Counted from the first letter of the stretch, positions 1-8,684 are shown. The stretch is DNA of 64,000 bases from Kitasatospora purpeofusca (GCF_000718025.1 NZ_JODS01000033.1:1-64000), one strand, 5' to 3'. The notes: generated by a model not told the origin, from the sequence alone. A program made the numbers and translations.

Positions 1-22
1 GTCCCCGCTACTCAGTAGCAAC

Positions 23-54
23 GAAGGCCCGGAGGATCCGTCCTCCGGGCCTTC
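23..54. terminator. Intrinsic terminator hairpin
   Basis: A perfect 14-bp inverted repeat, gaaggcccggagga / tcctccgggccttc, encloses a tccg loop. It lies 135 bases before the first gene, so it probably ends transcription from a gene left of the window, or from either side. No long T tract follows, which is usual in GC-rich actinobacteria. Confidence 0.75.
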
Positions 55-189
55 GCCGTTCCCGGAACCGTTACCCCGCAACCGCTCACCGAGCAAAAAT
101 CCGGCACCGGAAAATCAAAAGGGCCTGGCATCGGCCGCGTGTGGTGCGCAAGAGTGGCCCGACCGCCGCCGCGACCGATGGAGCCGCCC

Positions 190-831
190 GTGACCGTCGC
201 CAGGATCGTCCGCTATCACCACGAGTTGCCGGTCGACTTCGACCAGTTGCTGCTGGGCGTCCACGTCGACGCCCGGGCCGACCGGATGTACGACCCGTTC
301 GCCCAGCGGTTCCACCTGGTCGTCGACCACTGGACGAGGCGTCCCGGCTTCTCGTGCGTCGTCTCCTACGACGGCCGCGAACCGACCGGCTTCGCCTACG
401 GCGCACCGCTGGCGGCCGGCCGTGAGTGGTGGCGCGGGCTGCTCGACGCCGCACCGGACCCCGCCGTGACGTTCGGCCTGTCCGAGCTGATGGTCCGCCC
501 CGCCTGGCGCGGACAGGGTCTCGCCGGGCGGCTGCACGACGCCCTGCTGGAGGACCGGCCCGAGGAGTTGGTGTGCCTCCTGGCCGAGGCCGACCAGCCC
601 CGGGCGCGGGCCCGTTGCGAGTCCTGGGGCTACCGCCCGGTGGGCCCGACCCGGCCCGTCGGCGGAAGTCCCGCGTACACGGTGATGCTCCGCCGACTCC
701 GGGCCGCGCCCCTCCCGCCCGCGCCGCTCCTGCCCGTGCCGCCGCTGCCCGTGCCGCCGCTGCGATCCGGCCGGGAGTACCGTGAAAGGGCCGTCGCGCA
801 TCCGGACGGTTCGGCGGCCGGCGAGTCCTGA
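190..831 (+). CDS. GNAT family N-acetyltransferase
   Basis: This 213-residue protein is a predicted cytoplasmic acetyl-CoA-dependent N-acetyltransferase of unknown substrate. The acetyl-CoA pyrophosphate-binding motif A is seen as VRPAWRGQGLAGRLHDALL, with RGQGLAG at about residues 107-113, preceded by the beta4 strand FGLSELMV. I chose the GTG at 190 because GGAG at 180-183 lies six bases upstream; in-frame ATGs at 139 and 178 have no ribosome-binding site. The last 40 residues are a Pro/Leu/Ala-rich low-complexity tail made by a short DNA repeat (ctgcccgtgccgccg), probably not part of the fold. It stands alone, upstream of a secreted serine hydrolase gene. Confidence 0.8.
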   Translation: MTVARIVRYHHELPVDFDQLLLGVHVDARADRMYDPFAQRFHLVVDHWTRRPGFSCVVSYDGREPTGFAYGAPLAAGREWWRGLLDAAPDPAVTFGLSELMVRPAWRGQGLAGRLHDALLEDRPEELVCLLAEADQPRARARCESWGYRPVGPTRPVGGSPAYTVMLRRLRAAPLPPAPLLPVPPLPVPPLRSGREYRERAVAHPDGSAAGES

Positions 832-914
832 GAACGAGCCTGAGAACGAGTCCTGAGAAAACGCCCATGCCCTCCTCAGGATGTTCAAAGCCGCGCCCCC
901 TACTCTCATCGATC

Positions 915-1892
915 ATGGCGATACGAAGCGTCTCCCGGGCAAGAGTGTTGGTACCGGTCGGCCTCCTCGTCGCCGCGGGGGCGGTGGCCGCGGCGCTGCA
1001 GGGGCAGTCCGGCGGTGTCGAGGGCCGGCCGCAGATGTCCGTCGTGGCCGACACGACCTCGTCCGCGCCGCCGGTGGTCACCACGGTCGTCCCGGTCACC
1101 CCGACGGTCACCCCCACCGCCACGGCACCCACCGCCGCGGCCGCCACGACCACAGCGGCTCCCGACACCTCCACCGGTGCCGCCGTCGCAGCCCTGCACA
1201 GCGCCGTCGACCGGGCCGAGGGCGCGGTCTCGGTCGCGGTCACCGACCTGGAGACCGGGCAGTCGCTCAGTTACGGCGGCCCCGGCCACGGCTTCGCCAC
1301 CGCCAGCATCGTCAAACTCGACATACTGGCCGCGCTGCTGCTCCGGACCCAGGACCTCGGCAGCACGCCGACCGCCGCCCAGCGCGACCTGGCCACCACG
1401 ATGATCGAGAACAGCGACAACGACTCCGCCACCGGCCTGTGGGACGAGATAGGCGCGGACCCGGGTCTCGACGCCGCCAATGCCCGCTTCGGACTGACCG
1501 CCACCGAGGCCGGACAGGACGGCTACTGGGGCCTCACCTCGACCACCGCCGACGACCAACTGCGGCTGCTGCGCCAGGTGTTCACCGATGATTCACTGCT
1601 CTCCCCCGCCTCCCGCGCCTACATCCAGGAGTTGCTCGACCAGGTGGAGGACGACCAGCGCTGGGGCGTGGGCGCGGCGGCGAGCAACGGCGGGTTCGAG
1701 GTGAAGAACGGCTGGCTGCCGAGGGACTCGGACGGCCTGTGGGTGATCAACAGCATCGGCCGGGTCGAGCGGGACGGGCACGAGCTGCTGATCGCCGTGG
1801 TCTCGGACGGGAATCCGACCGACAGCGACGGCATGGACCTGGTGGAGTCGGTGGCCCGGGCGGCGGCCGAGGCGCTGCCCGGGAGTCGATAG
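915..1892 (+). CDS. Secreted or membrane-anchored class A beta-lactamase-like serine hydrolase
   Basis: The 325-residue protein has an N-terminal hydrophobic segment (about residues 10-29) after a basic start, then a Thr/Pro/Ala-rich linker to about residue 88, then a beta-lactamase/transpeptidase-like domain. Signatures of the active-site serine family are visible: SIVK at 131-134 (SxxK), SDN at 167-169 inside ENSDNDS, and KNGW at about 264, where a KTG-type motif is expected. The domain probably acts outside the membrane on cell-wall peptides or beta-lactams. The KTG replacement and the SDN context resemble Streptomyces serine hydrolases of COG2367 more than proven resistance enzymes, so I do not call resistance. 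ATG 915 is preferred over ATG 867 because it starts directly with the basic signal region. It converges with the next gene, 10 bases away. Confidence 0.82.
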   Translation: MAIRSVSRARVLVPVGLLVAAGAVAAALQGQSGGVEGRPQMSVVADTTSSAPPVVTTVVPVTPTVTPTATAPTAAAATTTAAPDTSTGAAVAALHSAVDRAEGAVSVAVTDLETGQSLSYGGPGHGFATASIVKLDILAALLLRTQDLGSTPTAAQRDLATTMIENSDNDSATGLWDEIGADPGLDAANARFGLTATEAGQDGYWGLTSTTADDQLRLLRQVFTDDSLLSPASRAYIQELLDQVEDDQRWGVGAAASNGGFEVKNGWLPRDSDGLWVINSIGRVERDGHELLIAVVSDGNPTDSDGMDLVESVARAAAEALPGSR

Positions 1893-1902
1893 CCGAGAGG
1901 GT

Positions 1903-2964
1903 TCAGCTCCGACGCGGGGCCCGGCCGAGTCGGTCGAGGAACTGCCGTTGGCCGTCCAGGAATCCGTCCGCGAAGAGCGAGCGGGGCAAGAAGAGCGCGG
2001 TGAGCGTGAGCTTGAGCTCCGACCGCTCGACGGAGCGCTTGAGCAGTGAATGGGCCGCGTCCGGGTAGTGCTCGACCGTCAGCGCGCCGCCCGCGTCCAG
2101 CGCCTCGCGGTAGCCGCGCTCCGTGTCGGCGGTGTCCACATTGGTGTCCTGGCCCGCGAGGACCAGCAGCACCGGGACGCCGCGCAGGGCGAGGAGGTCC
2201 CGGGTGGCGTCGGCGGTGTGGTTCCTGGAGACGAACCCCCAGCGGTCGGCGGTCATGCCGTGCGCGTCGCCGCCCATGGCCGCGAGGTACTCCTCGAAGC
2301 TCGCACGGCGTGCCAGCAGCGCCCGGACGGCGTCGCTCCTGGCGGTCTCGGCCTCGACCCGGGCCGCCGACGCGCCCTCGGCGCGCAGTTCGGCGAGGAG
2401 GTTGTAGCGGCCCTGCCGGAGCCAGTCGATCGCGGGCGAGACGGCGACGACGAAGCCCACGGGCGTCCTGGCGGCGACCTTCGGCAGGACCCAGCCCGCC
2501 TGGCTGGCGCCCCAGAGCCCGATCCGGTCACCGTCGATGTCCGGGCGGGCGCGGGCCCAGGCGATCGCGGCGGCCGTCTCGTCGGCCCGGTCGTCCATCG
2601 ACTGGTCGAGCCAGTTCCCGGGGGCGCCCGCGACACCGGGCTTGTCCCAGGAGAGGGAGGCGTAGCCGGCCCTGGCGTTGGCCTCCCAGATGGGCTTGTA
2701 GCCGTCGTCGTGGGTGGCGTCGGTGGGGCCGTCGCCGTGGACGTACACGACGAGGCCGTGGCGCTCGCGGCCGTCCCTGGGGACGGCGAGGACGCCGTTG
2801 AGGACGTGGCCGCCGTGGCGGATCGAGACCCGCCGCTCGTCCAGGTCGTAGGAGTTCTGCCACAGCACCGCGCCGACGAGGCCGGCACCCGCCAGCAGTA
2901 CCGCGACGAGCGACCACACGGCGGCGCGGAGCCCCCGCCGTCGGGGCTGGGTCTTCGCATGCAC
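1903..2964 (-). CDS. Membrane-anchored alpha/beta hydrolase
   Basis: The 353-residue protein has one N-terminal membrane segment (about residues 13-34) after a basic stretch (KTQPRRRG), so the catalytic domain should face outside. The alpha/beta-hydrolase fold is supported by an oxyanion strand VVYVHGDGP, the nucleophile elbow GASQAG (Ser about 154), an acid in LAGQDTN (Asp about 273) and a histidine in DAAHSLL (His about 305). It resembles dienelactone hydrolase/BAAT-like peptidases. Substrate is unknown. GTG 2964 was chosen because GGAGG precedes it, at a long spacing of about 11 bases; a GTG 12 bases upstream is possible. Its start region faces the GNAT gene at 3094, with a 129-base divergent promoter region between. 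Confidence 0.8.
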   Translation of the reverse strand: MHAKTQPRRRGLRAAVWSLVAVLLAGAGLVGAVLWQNSYDLDERRVSIRHGGHVLNGVLAVPRDGRERHGLVVYVHGDGPTDATHDDGYKPIWEANARAGYASLSWDKPGVAGAPGNWLDQSMDDRADETAAAIAWARARPDIDGDRIGLWGASQAGWVLPKVAARTPVGFVVAVSPAIDWLRQGRYNLLAELRAEGASAARVEAETARSDAVRALLARRASFEEYLAAMGGDAHGMTADRWGFVSRNHTADATRDLLALRGVPVLLVLAGQDTNVDTADTERGYREALDAGGALTVEHYPDAAHSLLKRSVERSELKLTLTALFLPRSLFADGFLDGQRQFLDRLGRAPRRS

Positions 2965-3093
2965 GGGGACGGCCACCTCCGTTCTGGTTCCGGTTCCGGT
3001 TCCTACCCTAGAACTATCACCACAAGAACGATCGTGGCGAGTCTGATAGATTCGAGCTCTGGTTTCAAGGACCGAGGAGAAGAGGGGCACAGC

Positions 3094-3741
3094 ATGGGAC
3101 CGGACACACCGGACACACCGGACCGCCCCGGCGCCGGGGCGGTGACCGTGCGACGGAGCCTCCCCGCCGGGGCAGAGCGGCGGGCCGCCGAGCTTTACTG
3201 GGACGCCTTCGGCCGCAAGCTCGGCCCCGCCCTCGACCCGCCGGACAAGGCCGTGCCCTTCATCGCCGCCCACCTCAACGCCGACCGCGCGGTCTGCGCG
3301 CTCCTCGACGGGCAGCTCGTCGGTCTCGCCGGGTACCGGCACGGCGGGCGGGCGCTCACCGGAGGATCGGCCGGCGCCGTGCTGCGCACCTACGGGCACC
3401 TGCGCGGACTGCACCGCCTCCTGCTCCTCACTCTGTTCAAACGCCGACCGGGGGCCGGGCAGCTCCTCATGGACGGGATCGCCGTGAGTCCGGACCTGCG
3501 CGGCCGGGGCGTCGGCAGCCTGCTCATCGAGGAGGTGGCCGCCTTCGCCGCGGAGCAGGGCTACCGGGAGATCCGGCTGGACGTGATCGACACCAACCCG
3601 CGCGCCCGGGCCCTGTACGAGCGGCGCGGCTTCACGGCCGTACGGACCGAGGAGACGCCCTACCTGCGCCGGCTGCTCGGCTTCGGCGCGGTCACCACCA
3701 TGCGCCGCCCCGTCGACACCGACGGAAGGGCAGGACTGTGA
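3094..3741 (+). CDS. GNAT family N-acetyltransferase
   Basis: A 215-residue acetyltransferase. Motif A of the GNAT fold is clear: MDGIAVSPDLRGRGVGSLL, with RGRGVG at about 136-141, followed by the C-terminal strand motif NPRARALYERRGF, which is typical of RimI-like proteins. ATG 3094 has a purine-rich gaggagaagagggg upstream. The stop codon overlaps the GTG start of the downstream PaaX-type regulator (GTGA, 3738-3741), so the two genes are translationally coupled. The substrate cannot be read from sequence; it could be a small molecule or a protein N-terminus. Confidence 0.85.
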   Translation: MGPDTPDTPDRPGAGAVTVRRSLPAGAERRAAELYWDAFGRKLGPALDPPDKAVPFIAAHLNADRAVCALLDGQLVGLAGYRHGGRALTGGSAGAVLRTYGHLRGLHRLLLLTLFKRRPGAGQLLMDGIAVSPDLRGRGVGSLLIEEVAAFAAEQGYREIRLDVIDTNPRARALYERRGFTAVRTEETPYLRRLLGFGAVTTMRRPVDTDGRAGL

Positions 3742-4637
3742 GCACCGGAACCGACGACATCGGAAGCGACCGCGTCGAGGTCCCCACCCGGATGCTCGTC
3801 CACGCCCTGATCCGCGAGGACGGCACCGTCGGCGCCGACGAGCTGTACAGCGTCGCCACCACCCTGGGCATGAGCGACCAGCAGGTCCGGCTGTGCGTCA
3901 AACGCCTCGTCGCCGAAGGCAGGTTCACCCACCAGGGGCGGGGCCGCAGGGCGGAGCTGCACGCGACCCCGGACACCGTGCGGGCCCTCGCCCCCAACGC
4001 GGACTTCCTCCGGCACGCGTTCCGCCAGGACGCCGGGGCCGCGCCCTGGGACGGCGTCTGGCACCTGGCCGCCTTCGCGGTGCCCGAATCGGCGCGCGCC
4101 GCCCGGGACGCCCTGCGCGAGACGCTCGTCCACCTCGGCGGCGCCCCGCTGCAGGGCGGGCTGTACGTCAGCGCCAACGCCTGGGAGCCGTACGTCGAGG
4201 AAGCGGCCCAGCAGCTCGGCGCCCACGGCGGGCTCACCCTCCTCACCACGACCGACCTGCGCCGGGGCGACACCCGGGAGCCCGCCGAACTCGCCCGGGA
4301 GCTCTGGCCCCTGGCGGAGATCGCCGACCGCTACCACCGCCTCGACCGCATCACCGAACCCCGCCTCGCCCGGCTCGCCGGCCCCGCCGAACTCTCCTCC
4401 GCCGAACTGCTCACCGTCGCCGTCGAGTTGGCCGCGGAGCTCACCCGCGCCATGGATCCCGATCCGTTGCTGCCGCCCCAGCTCCTGCCCCGGCCCTGGC
4501 CCGGCGTCCGGGCCCGGGAGCGCATCGCCCGCTGCTGGGCCGCCCTGTACGCCCGCGACCGGGGCGAGGCCCGCCCGGCGCTCTTCCGCCGCTACGCCGA
4601 GATCACCCGGGAGGCGGCGGAGCGGGCCACCGGCTGA
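3738..4637 (+). CDS. PaaX family transcriptional regulator
   Basis: A 299-residue predicted DNA-binding regulator. The N-terminal 75 residues form a winged helix (VPTRMLVHALIRED, then MSDQQVRLCVKRLVAEGRF as recognition region). The middle matches the PaaX central domain (WDGVWHLAAFAVPES, a YHR-like fold), and the C-terminus matches PaaX-C (RARERIARCWAALYARDRGEARPALFRRY). PaaX of the phenylacetate pathway is a phenylacetyl-CoA-responsive repressor, but no paa catabolic operon is nearby, so the ligand here is unknown. It is coupled to the upstream GNAT gene by a 4-base overlap. The PaaK-like and PaaI-like genes at 40-45.6 kb are too distant to assume a link. Confidence 0.85.
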   Translation: MSTGTDDIGSDRVEVPTRMLVHALIREDGTVGADELYSVATTLGMSDQQVRLCVKRLVAEGRFTHQGRGRRAELHATPDTVRALAPNADFLRHAFRQDAGAAPWDGVWHLAAFAVPESARAARDALRETLVHLGGAPLQGGLYVSANAWEPYVEEAAQQLGAHGGLTLLTTTDLRRGDTREPAELARELWPLAEIADRYHRLDRITEPRLARLAGPAELSSAELLTVAVELAAELTRAMDPDPLLPPQLLPRPWPGVRARERIARCWAALYARDRGEARPALFRRYAEITREAAERATG

Positions 4638-4657
4638 CCCGGCGCGGCCCTCGGGAG

Positions 4658-5026
4658 TCACTCCTCCTCGGGGACCTCGACGATCAGCAGCGTCCCGCGG
4701 CTGCCGGGCCGGACGGCGTGGGCCGCCCGCGCCGGGATCCGGTGCAGCTCACCGGGGCCGACCGTCAACTCGTCCCCGTCGACCAGCAGTTCGAGGCGGC
4801 CGTCGAGGACGAGCAGCACCTCCGGGTTGTCGTGGGACTCGATGGGCAGCGGCCGCCCGTCCATCCGCATGACCTTCACGGCCGCCGTGCCCACCTGCTG
4901 GAGCACGCGCGAGGCCCACGCCTCCGGCAGTTCGGACGCGGCGGCGGACAGGTCGACCGGGTTCACGGCGTTCGGGTTCACGGCGTTCGGGTTCACGGCG
5001 TTCGGGTTCAGAGCATTCGGGTTCAC
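4658..5026 (-). CDS. Small cupin protein with an Asn-Pro-Asn-Ala repeat N-terminus
   Basis: A 122-residue protein with a single cupin barrel: motif 1 is seen around IESHDNPEVLLVLDGRLELLVDG and motif 2 around PGELHRIPARAAHAVRP. Cupins of this size usually bind a metal or small molecule and act as enzymes or sensors; the function is unknown. The first 22 residues are four tandem NPNA(V/L) units encoded by a 15-bp repeat. The GTG at 5026 is preceded by GGAGG six bases upstream. An ATG at 5031 is in another frame and runs into a stop after one codon. The repeat tail is probably unstructured. The gene converges with paaX-like at 21 bases. Confidence 0.8.
   Translation of the reverse strand: MNPNALNPNAVNPNAVNPNAVNPVDLSAAASELPEAWASRVLQQVGTAAVKVMRMDGRPLPIESHDNPEVLLVLDGRLELLVDGDELTVGPGELHRIPARAAHAVRPGSRGTLLIVEVPEEE
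4961..5026. repeat. 15-bp tandem repeat inside the cupin gene
   Basis: Three exact copies of gttcacggcgttcgg (4961-5005), a diverged copy (5006-5020) and a partial fifth copy. The period is a multiple of three, so copy-number change would keep the cupin reading frame and alter only the NPNAV tail. Confidence 0.9.
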
Positions 5027-5176
5027 GGCATACCTCCACGGCGGACCCGCCCCGCCGTGGAGGCAGGACCGGACCGCGAAGTGTTCGAAGGGGACGTCCC
5101 GGACGCTATCCGAGCGGCCGGGCCCGTTGGTCGACCGTTTGGTAAAACCTCGCGCGGCGCCGTCCCTCCGAGCGTC

Positions 5177-5857
5177 TCAGCGCGACAGTCCGGCCCGGTG
5201 GGCGAGGATGGCGAGGCGGACGCGGTCGCGGGCCGCGAGCTTGTGGAGCAGCCGACCGATGTGGGTCTTGGCGGTGCCCTCGGTGATGTGGAGGCGCGCG
5301 GCGATCTCGGGATTGGTGAGCCCGTCGCCGACCAGCGCCAGCACCTCGCGCTCGCGGGCCGTGAGGGCGAGCACGGCGCTGCGCGCCCGGGCCCGCACCG
5401 GGTCCTCGTCGGCGGCGCGCGGCCCGTGGGCCAGCAGCTCGGTCAGCTCGGTGATCAACTGCCGGGCGATACCGGGCCCGAGCGCGCCCTCACCGGCGGC
5501 CACCGCCCTTACTGCGGCGAGGAGTTCGGCGGGTTCGGCGTCCTTGAGCAGGAAGCCCGCCGCCCCGGCGCGCAGCGCGCCGCGCACATAGGTGTCGAGC
5601 GCGTAGGTGCTGAGGATCAGCACCCGGCTGCCCGAGGGTCCGGCGACGATCCGGCGGGTGGCCTCGATCCCGTCCAGGCCGGGCATCCGGATGTCCATGA
5701 GGACGACGTCCGGCCGTTCCCGGTGGGCGAGTTCGACGGCCTCGGCGCCGTCCGCCGCCTCCCCCGCCACCGTGAAGCCCGGGGCGAGGCGGAGGATGCC
5801 GGCGAACCCGGCGCGGACGAGGGCCTGGTCGTCGGCGACCAGGACCCGGACCGTCAC
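5177..5857 (-). CDS. NarL/FixJ-type two-component response regulator
   Basis: A 226-residue cytoplasmic DNA-binding regulator. The receiver domain (residues 1-120) has the acidic pair DD at 9-10, phospho-acceptor Asp55 in VVLMDIRMPG, Thr84 in LSTYA and Lys105 in LLKDAEP. A LuxR-type helix-turn-helix occupies about residues 155-215 (LTAREREVLALVGDGLTNPEIA, then EGTAKTHIGRLLHKL). The GTG start overlaps the stop of the upstream kinase gene (GTGA at 5854-5857), so the pair is made together and the kinase is the likely partner. Target genes are not evident; the divergent secreted hydrolase at 7250 is one candidate. Confidence 0.93.
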   Translation of the reverse strand: MTVRVLVADDQALVRAGFAGILRLAPGFTVAGEAADGAEAVELAHRERPDVVLMDIRMPGLDGIEATRRIVAGPSGSRVLILSTYALDTYVRGALRAGAAGFLLKDAEPAELLAAVRAVAAGEGALGPGIARQLITELTELLAHGPRAADEDPVRARARSAVLALTAREREVLALVGDGLTNPEIAARLHITEGTAKTHIGRLLHKLAARDRVRLAILAHRAGLSR

Positions 5858-7200
5858 GGCCGGCCCTCCGTCGCCGCCGGGCCTGACCCGGAGTCGGCCC
5901 CGGCCAGTGGCAGCCCCGCGCTGACCCGGAAGCCGCCCGCCGGGGTAGGCCCGGCCACGCACCAGCCGCCGTACGGGGCCACCCGCTCCCGCATCCCGGC
6001 CAGGCCGGTGCCACCGACGCCACCGGTGCCCACCGGCTGCACCGGGCGCGGACGCACGCCGTCCCCGGGCCCGTCGTCCGTGACCTCCAGCCACAGTTCG
6101 TCGTCCCGGTACTCGACCTCCACCCGGGCCTCGGCGGCGCCCGCGTGCCGGACCACGTTGGCGAGCGCCTCCCGCAGGATCCGGTACCCGGACAGGCCGA
6201 CGCCGGGCGGCAGTTCGCGTTCCCGCCCGCGGATCCGCACCCGCACCTCGACCCCGCCGGCACCGGCCCACTCCGCCAGCCGCCGCAATTCGTCCGCCGC
6301 CAGACCGGGGGCGGGCACCGGGACCGGAGGCCGTTCCCCGGGCTCGCCGTCCTCGCGGAGGACGGCGAGCAGCGTCCGGGTCTCGCGCAGCGCGTCCGTG
6401 CTCACGGCCCGGATCGCCGCCAGCGCCGTCCCGGCCGCCTCCGCGCCGCCGTCCGCTCCTGCCTGTGCCAGCGCGTACTGGCCGAACCCCGCCTGGACGC
6501 TCACCACGCCGAGACTGTGCGCCACCACGTCGTGCACCTCCTGTGCCAGCAGCAGCCGTTCCTCCGAGCGGGCGGCCCGCTCCAGCGCCGCCCGGCGCTC
6601 GGCGGCCACGGCGGTGTGCGCGCGGTGCCCGCGCACGGCGCGCCCCACCGCCCAGGCGGCCGACTGGCCGAGGACGGCGAGCGGAAGGTTGCCGAGGACT
6701 TCGTCGGGTGCCGTCGCGGTCACCGCCCAGCCGAGGACGGCCGCAGCGAGCGCGGTGCGCCCGTGACCGGCCCACCCGGCCCGCCGGTCGTCGGCGGCGG
6801 CCGCGTACACCGCCAGCGCCCCGACCGGCACCGCCCACGCGCCGACCACCAGTCCGACGGCCGGCTGCCGGCAGCCCGCAACCAAGGCCGCCCAGGCGAG
6901 GACGGCGATCCAGCAGGACGCGGCCGGCCGGTGCCGCCGGAGCGCCGGCGCGGCTCCCAGCGCCGCCGTGGCGAGCAGCGCGACGGCCAGGGCGGCGGGG
7001 CCCTCCAGCGGCGGGTTGCCGCGGCCGTGCGGGTCGAAGTCGCGGGCGGCGTCGAGGACCCGGACGACGGTGACCGCGGTCCCTGCCAGCGCCAGGAGCG
7101 GGTCCGTCCACGCCCGGTGGAAGGGCGCGAGCCGCTTCGTCCAGGGCACCCGGGTGACGGCGTGTGCGGGCGCGGGTCCGGCCGTCGGCTGGTTCTGCAC
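5854..7200 (-). CDS. Sensor histidine kinase (HisKA_3 type)
   Basis: A 448-residue membrane kinase. The N-terminal half has about four to five hydrophobic segments (residues 35-190), with no large extracellular domain, so it probably senses a membrane-associated signal. The dimerisation/phospho-acceptor region reads LLLAQEVHDVVAHSLGVVSV, with His223 the predicted phosphorylation site. The ATPase domain has an N box in REALANVVRHAGA and a G1-like motif in VTDDGPGDG, followed by GTGLAGMRERVAPYGG. This arrangement is typical of actinobacterial NarX-like kinases. It precedes and overlaps its response regulator gene. It is divergent from the hydrolase gene at 7250. Confidence 0.92.
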   Translation of the reverse strand: MQNQPTAGPAPAHAVTRVPWTKRLAPFHRAWTDPLLALAGTAVTVVRVLDAARDFDPHGRGNPPLEGPAALAVALLATAALGAAPALRRHRPAASCWIAVLAWAALVAGCRQPAVGLVVGAWAVPVGALAVYAAAADDRRAGWAGHGRTALAAAVLGWAVTATAPDEVLGNLPLAVLGQSAAWAVGRAVRGHRAHTAVAAERRAALERAARSEERLLLAQEVHDVVAHSLGVVSVQAGFGQYALAQAGADGGAEAAGTALAAIRAVSTDALRETRTLLAVLREDGEPGERPPVPVPAPGLAADELRRLAEWAGAGGVEVRVRIRGRERELPPGVGLSGYRILREALANVVRHAGAAEARVEVEYRDDELWLEVTDDGPGDGVRPRPVQPVGTGGVGGTGLAGMRERVAPYGGWCVAGPTPAGGFRVSAGLPLAGADSGSGPAATEGRP

Positions 7201-7249
7201 CCGGCCAGGCTAGCCAGCGGCGGACGGCGGGACATCCGACCACGGTCGT

Positions 7250-8560
7250 ATGCCCACGGCCGGACGCGCCGGACCGGGGGCGGCCGCCACCTTGGTCACG
7301 GCACCACCCCCGTCACCCGAACCGTTCGAAGGAACCCGACCGTGCCCCGACACCGTTCCCGCCCTGCTCGCCGGCCTGCTCAGCACCGGCGCGCTCGCCA
7401 CCACGGCGGCACTGCCCGCGACCGCGCACGCCGCCACCACCACTGCCGGCGCCACCACCGCGATCCCGCTCGCCCTCCCCGCGCCGACCGGCCCGCATCC
7501 CGTCGGCACCACCACCCTCCACCTGGTCGACCCGCAGCGCCCCGATCTCTGGGCGCCCACCCCGCGGCCGCGCGAACTGATGGCACAGCTCTGGTACCCG
7601 GCCGCCACCTGCGGCGGCCCCGCCCACCGGCTCGCGCCGTGGCTCGACCCCGCCGCGCTGACCCACCTGGAGAGCGACTACCTCGGTGCCGCCCCGGGGC
7701 AACTGGCCTGGCCCGTCACCCACTCCCGCCAGGACGCGCCGGCCGACCGCGGCACCCGCCACCCGGTCGTGCTCTACTCCCCCGGTTCCCGCGCCGACCG
7801 CGCCTTCGGCACCCTGGCCGCCGAGGACCTCGCCTCGCACGGCTACGTGGTCGTCGCCGTCGACCACACCTTCGACGCCGGTGAGGTCACCTTCCCGGAC
7901 GGGCGACTGGAGGTCCGCAACAAGCCCGCCGTGTTCGCCATGACGGACGCCGGGATCGTCGACTACCGCACCACCGACGTCCGCTTCGTCCTGGACCGGC
8001 TGACCGAACTCGCGGCCGGCGCCGACCCCGACGCCGAGCACCGCCCCCTCCCGCCGGGCCTCGGTGCGGCGATCGACCCCGCCACCGTCGGTATGGTCGG
8101 CCACTCCATGGGCGGCGCCACCACCGTCCAGACCCTGCACGACGACCCGCGCGTCCTGGCCGGGGTCTCGCTCGACGGCCCGGTCTTCGGCAGCGCCGCC
8201 ACCGACGGCGTGGACCGCCCGCTGCTGCTCTTCCGCGCCTCGGACGAGCGCCCGGTGCGCGACGCGATGTGGGACGCGCTGTGGCCGCACCTCGGCTCCT
8301 GGCGCCGCCAACTCACCCTGGGCGACTCGGGCCACGGCACCTTCTCCGACCTCGAAGCCCTCCTGCCCGCCGCCCGGCCCGTGCTCGGCTGGCCCGCCGG
8401 ACAACTCGACGCGTTCCTCGGCGCCCTCGCCCCGGCCCGCGCCGTCGACGCCCAACGCGCCTATCTGGCCGCCTTCTTCGACCTCCACCTGCGCCACCGG
8501 CCCACCACCCTGTTCAGCGGGCCCTCGGCCGCGTACCCGGAGGTCCGGCCGGACCGGTGA
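7250..8560 (+). CDS. Secreted PAF-acetylhydrolase-like alpha/beta hydrolase, signal peptide probably frameshifted
   Basis: A 436-residue open frame related to platelet-activating-factor acetylhydrolase/dienelactone hydrolase-like lipases. The nucleophile elbow is VGHSMGG (Ser about 286) and a late His lies in LGDSGHGTFSD. A secretory hydrophobic core and cleavage site (LLAGLLSTGALATTAALPATAHA) lie at about residues 39-61, but this frame has a long unlikely N-terminal extension without positive charge and no ribosome-binding site at ATG 7250. A GTG at 7342 with AAGGA eight bases upstream begins a basic n-region (VPRHRSR) one frame away. Removing one C from the run near 7359-7363 would join them into a normal signal peptide. 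The gene may be a recent frameshift or a sequence error. Confidence 0.75.
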   Translation: MPTAGRAGPGAAATLVTAPPPSPEPFEGTRPCPDTVPALLAGLLSTGALATTAALPATAHAATTTAGATTAIPLALPAPTGPHPVGTTTLHLVDPQRPDLWAPTPRPRELMAQLWYPAATCGGPAHRLAPWLDPAALTHLESDYLGAAPGQLAWPVTHSRQDAPADRGTRHPVVLYSPGSRADRAFGTLAAEDLASHGYVVVAVDHTFDAGEVTFPDGRLEVRNKPAVFAMTDAGIVDYRTTDVRFVLDRLTELAAGADPDAEHRPLPPGLGAAIDPATVGMVGHSMGGATTVQTLHDDPRVLAGVSLDGPVFGSAATDGVDRPLLLFRASDERPVRDAMWDALWPHLGSWRRQLTLGDSGHGTFSDLEALLPAARPVLGWPAGQLDAFLGALAPARAVDAQRAYLAAFFDLHLRHRPTTLFSGPSAAYPEVRPDR

Positions 8561-8572
8561 GACAGCCCGGAC

Positions 8573-8671
8573 CGGTGGGACGGGACGGAGCGGTGGGACG
8601 GGACGGAGCGGTGGGACGGGACGGAGCGGTGGGACGGGACGGAGCGGTGGGACGGGACGGAGCGGTGAGAC
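8573..8671. repeat. 18-bp tandem repeat between convergent genes
   Basis: Five perfect copies of cggtgggacgggacggag run from 8573 to 8662, followed by a broken sixth copy. It fills the 124-base gap between the convergent hydrolase genes ending at 8560 and 8685. No coding or hairpin role is apparent. Confidence 0.95.
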
Positions 8672-8684
8672 GGCCGCCCCGGCG

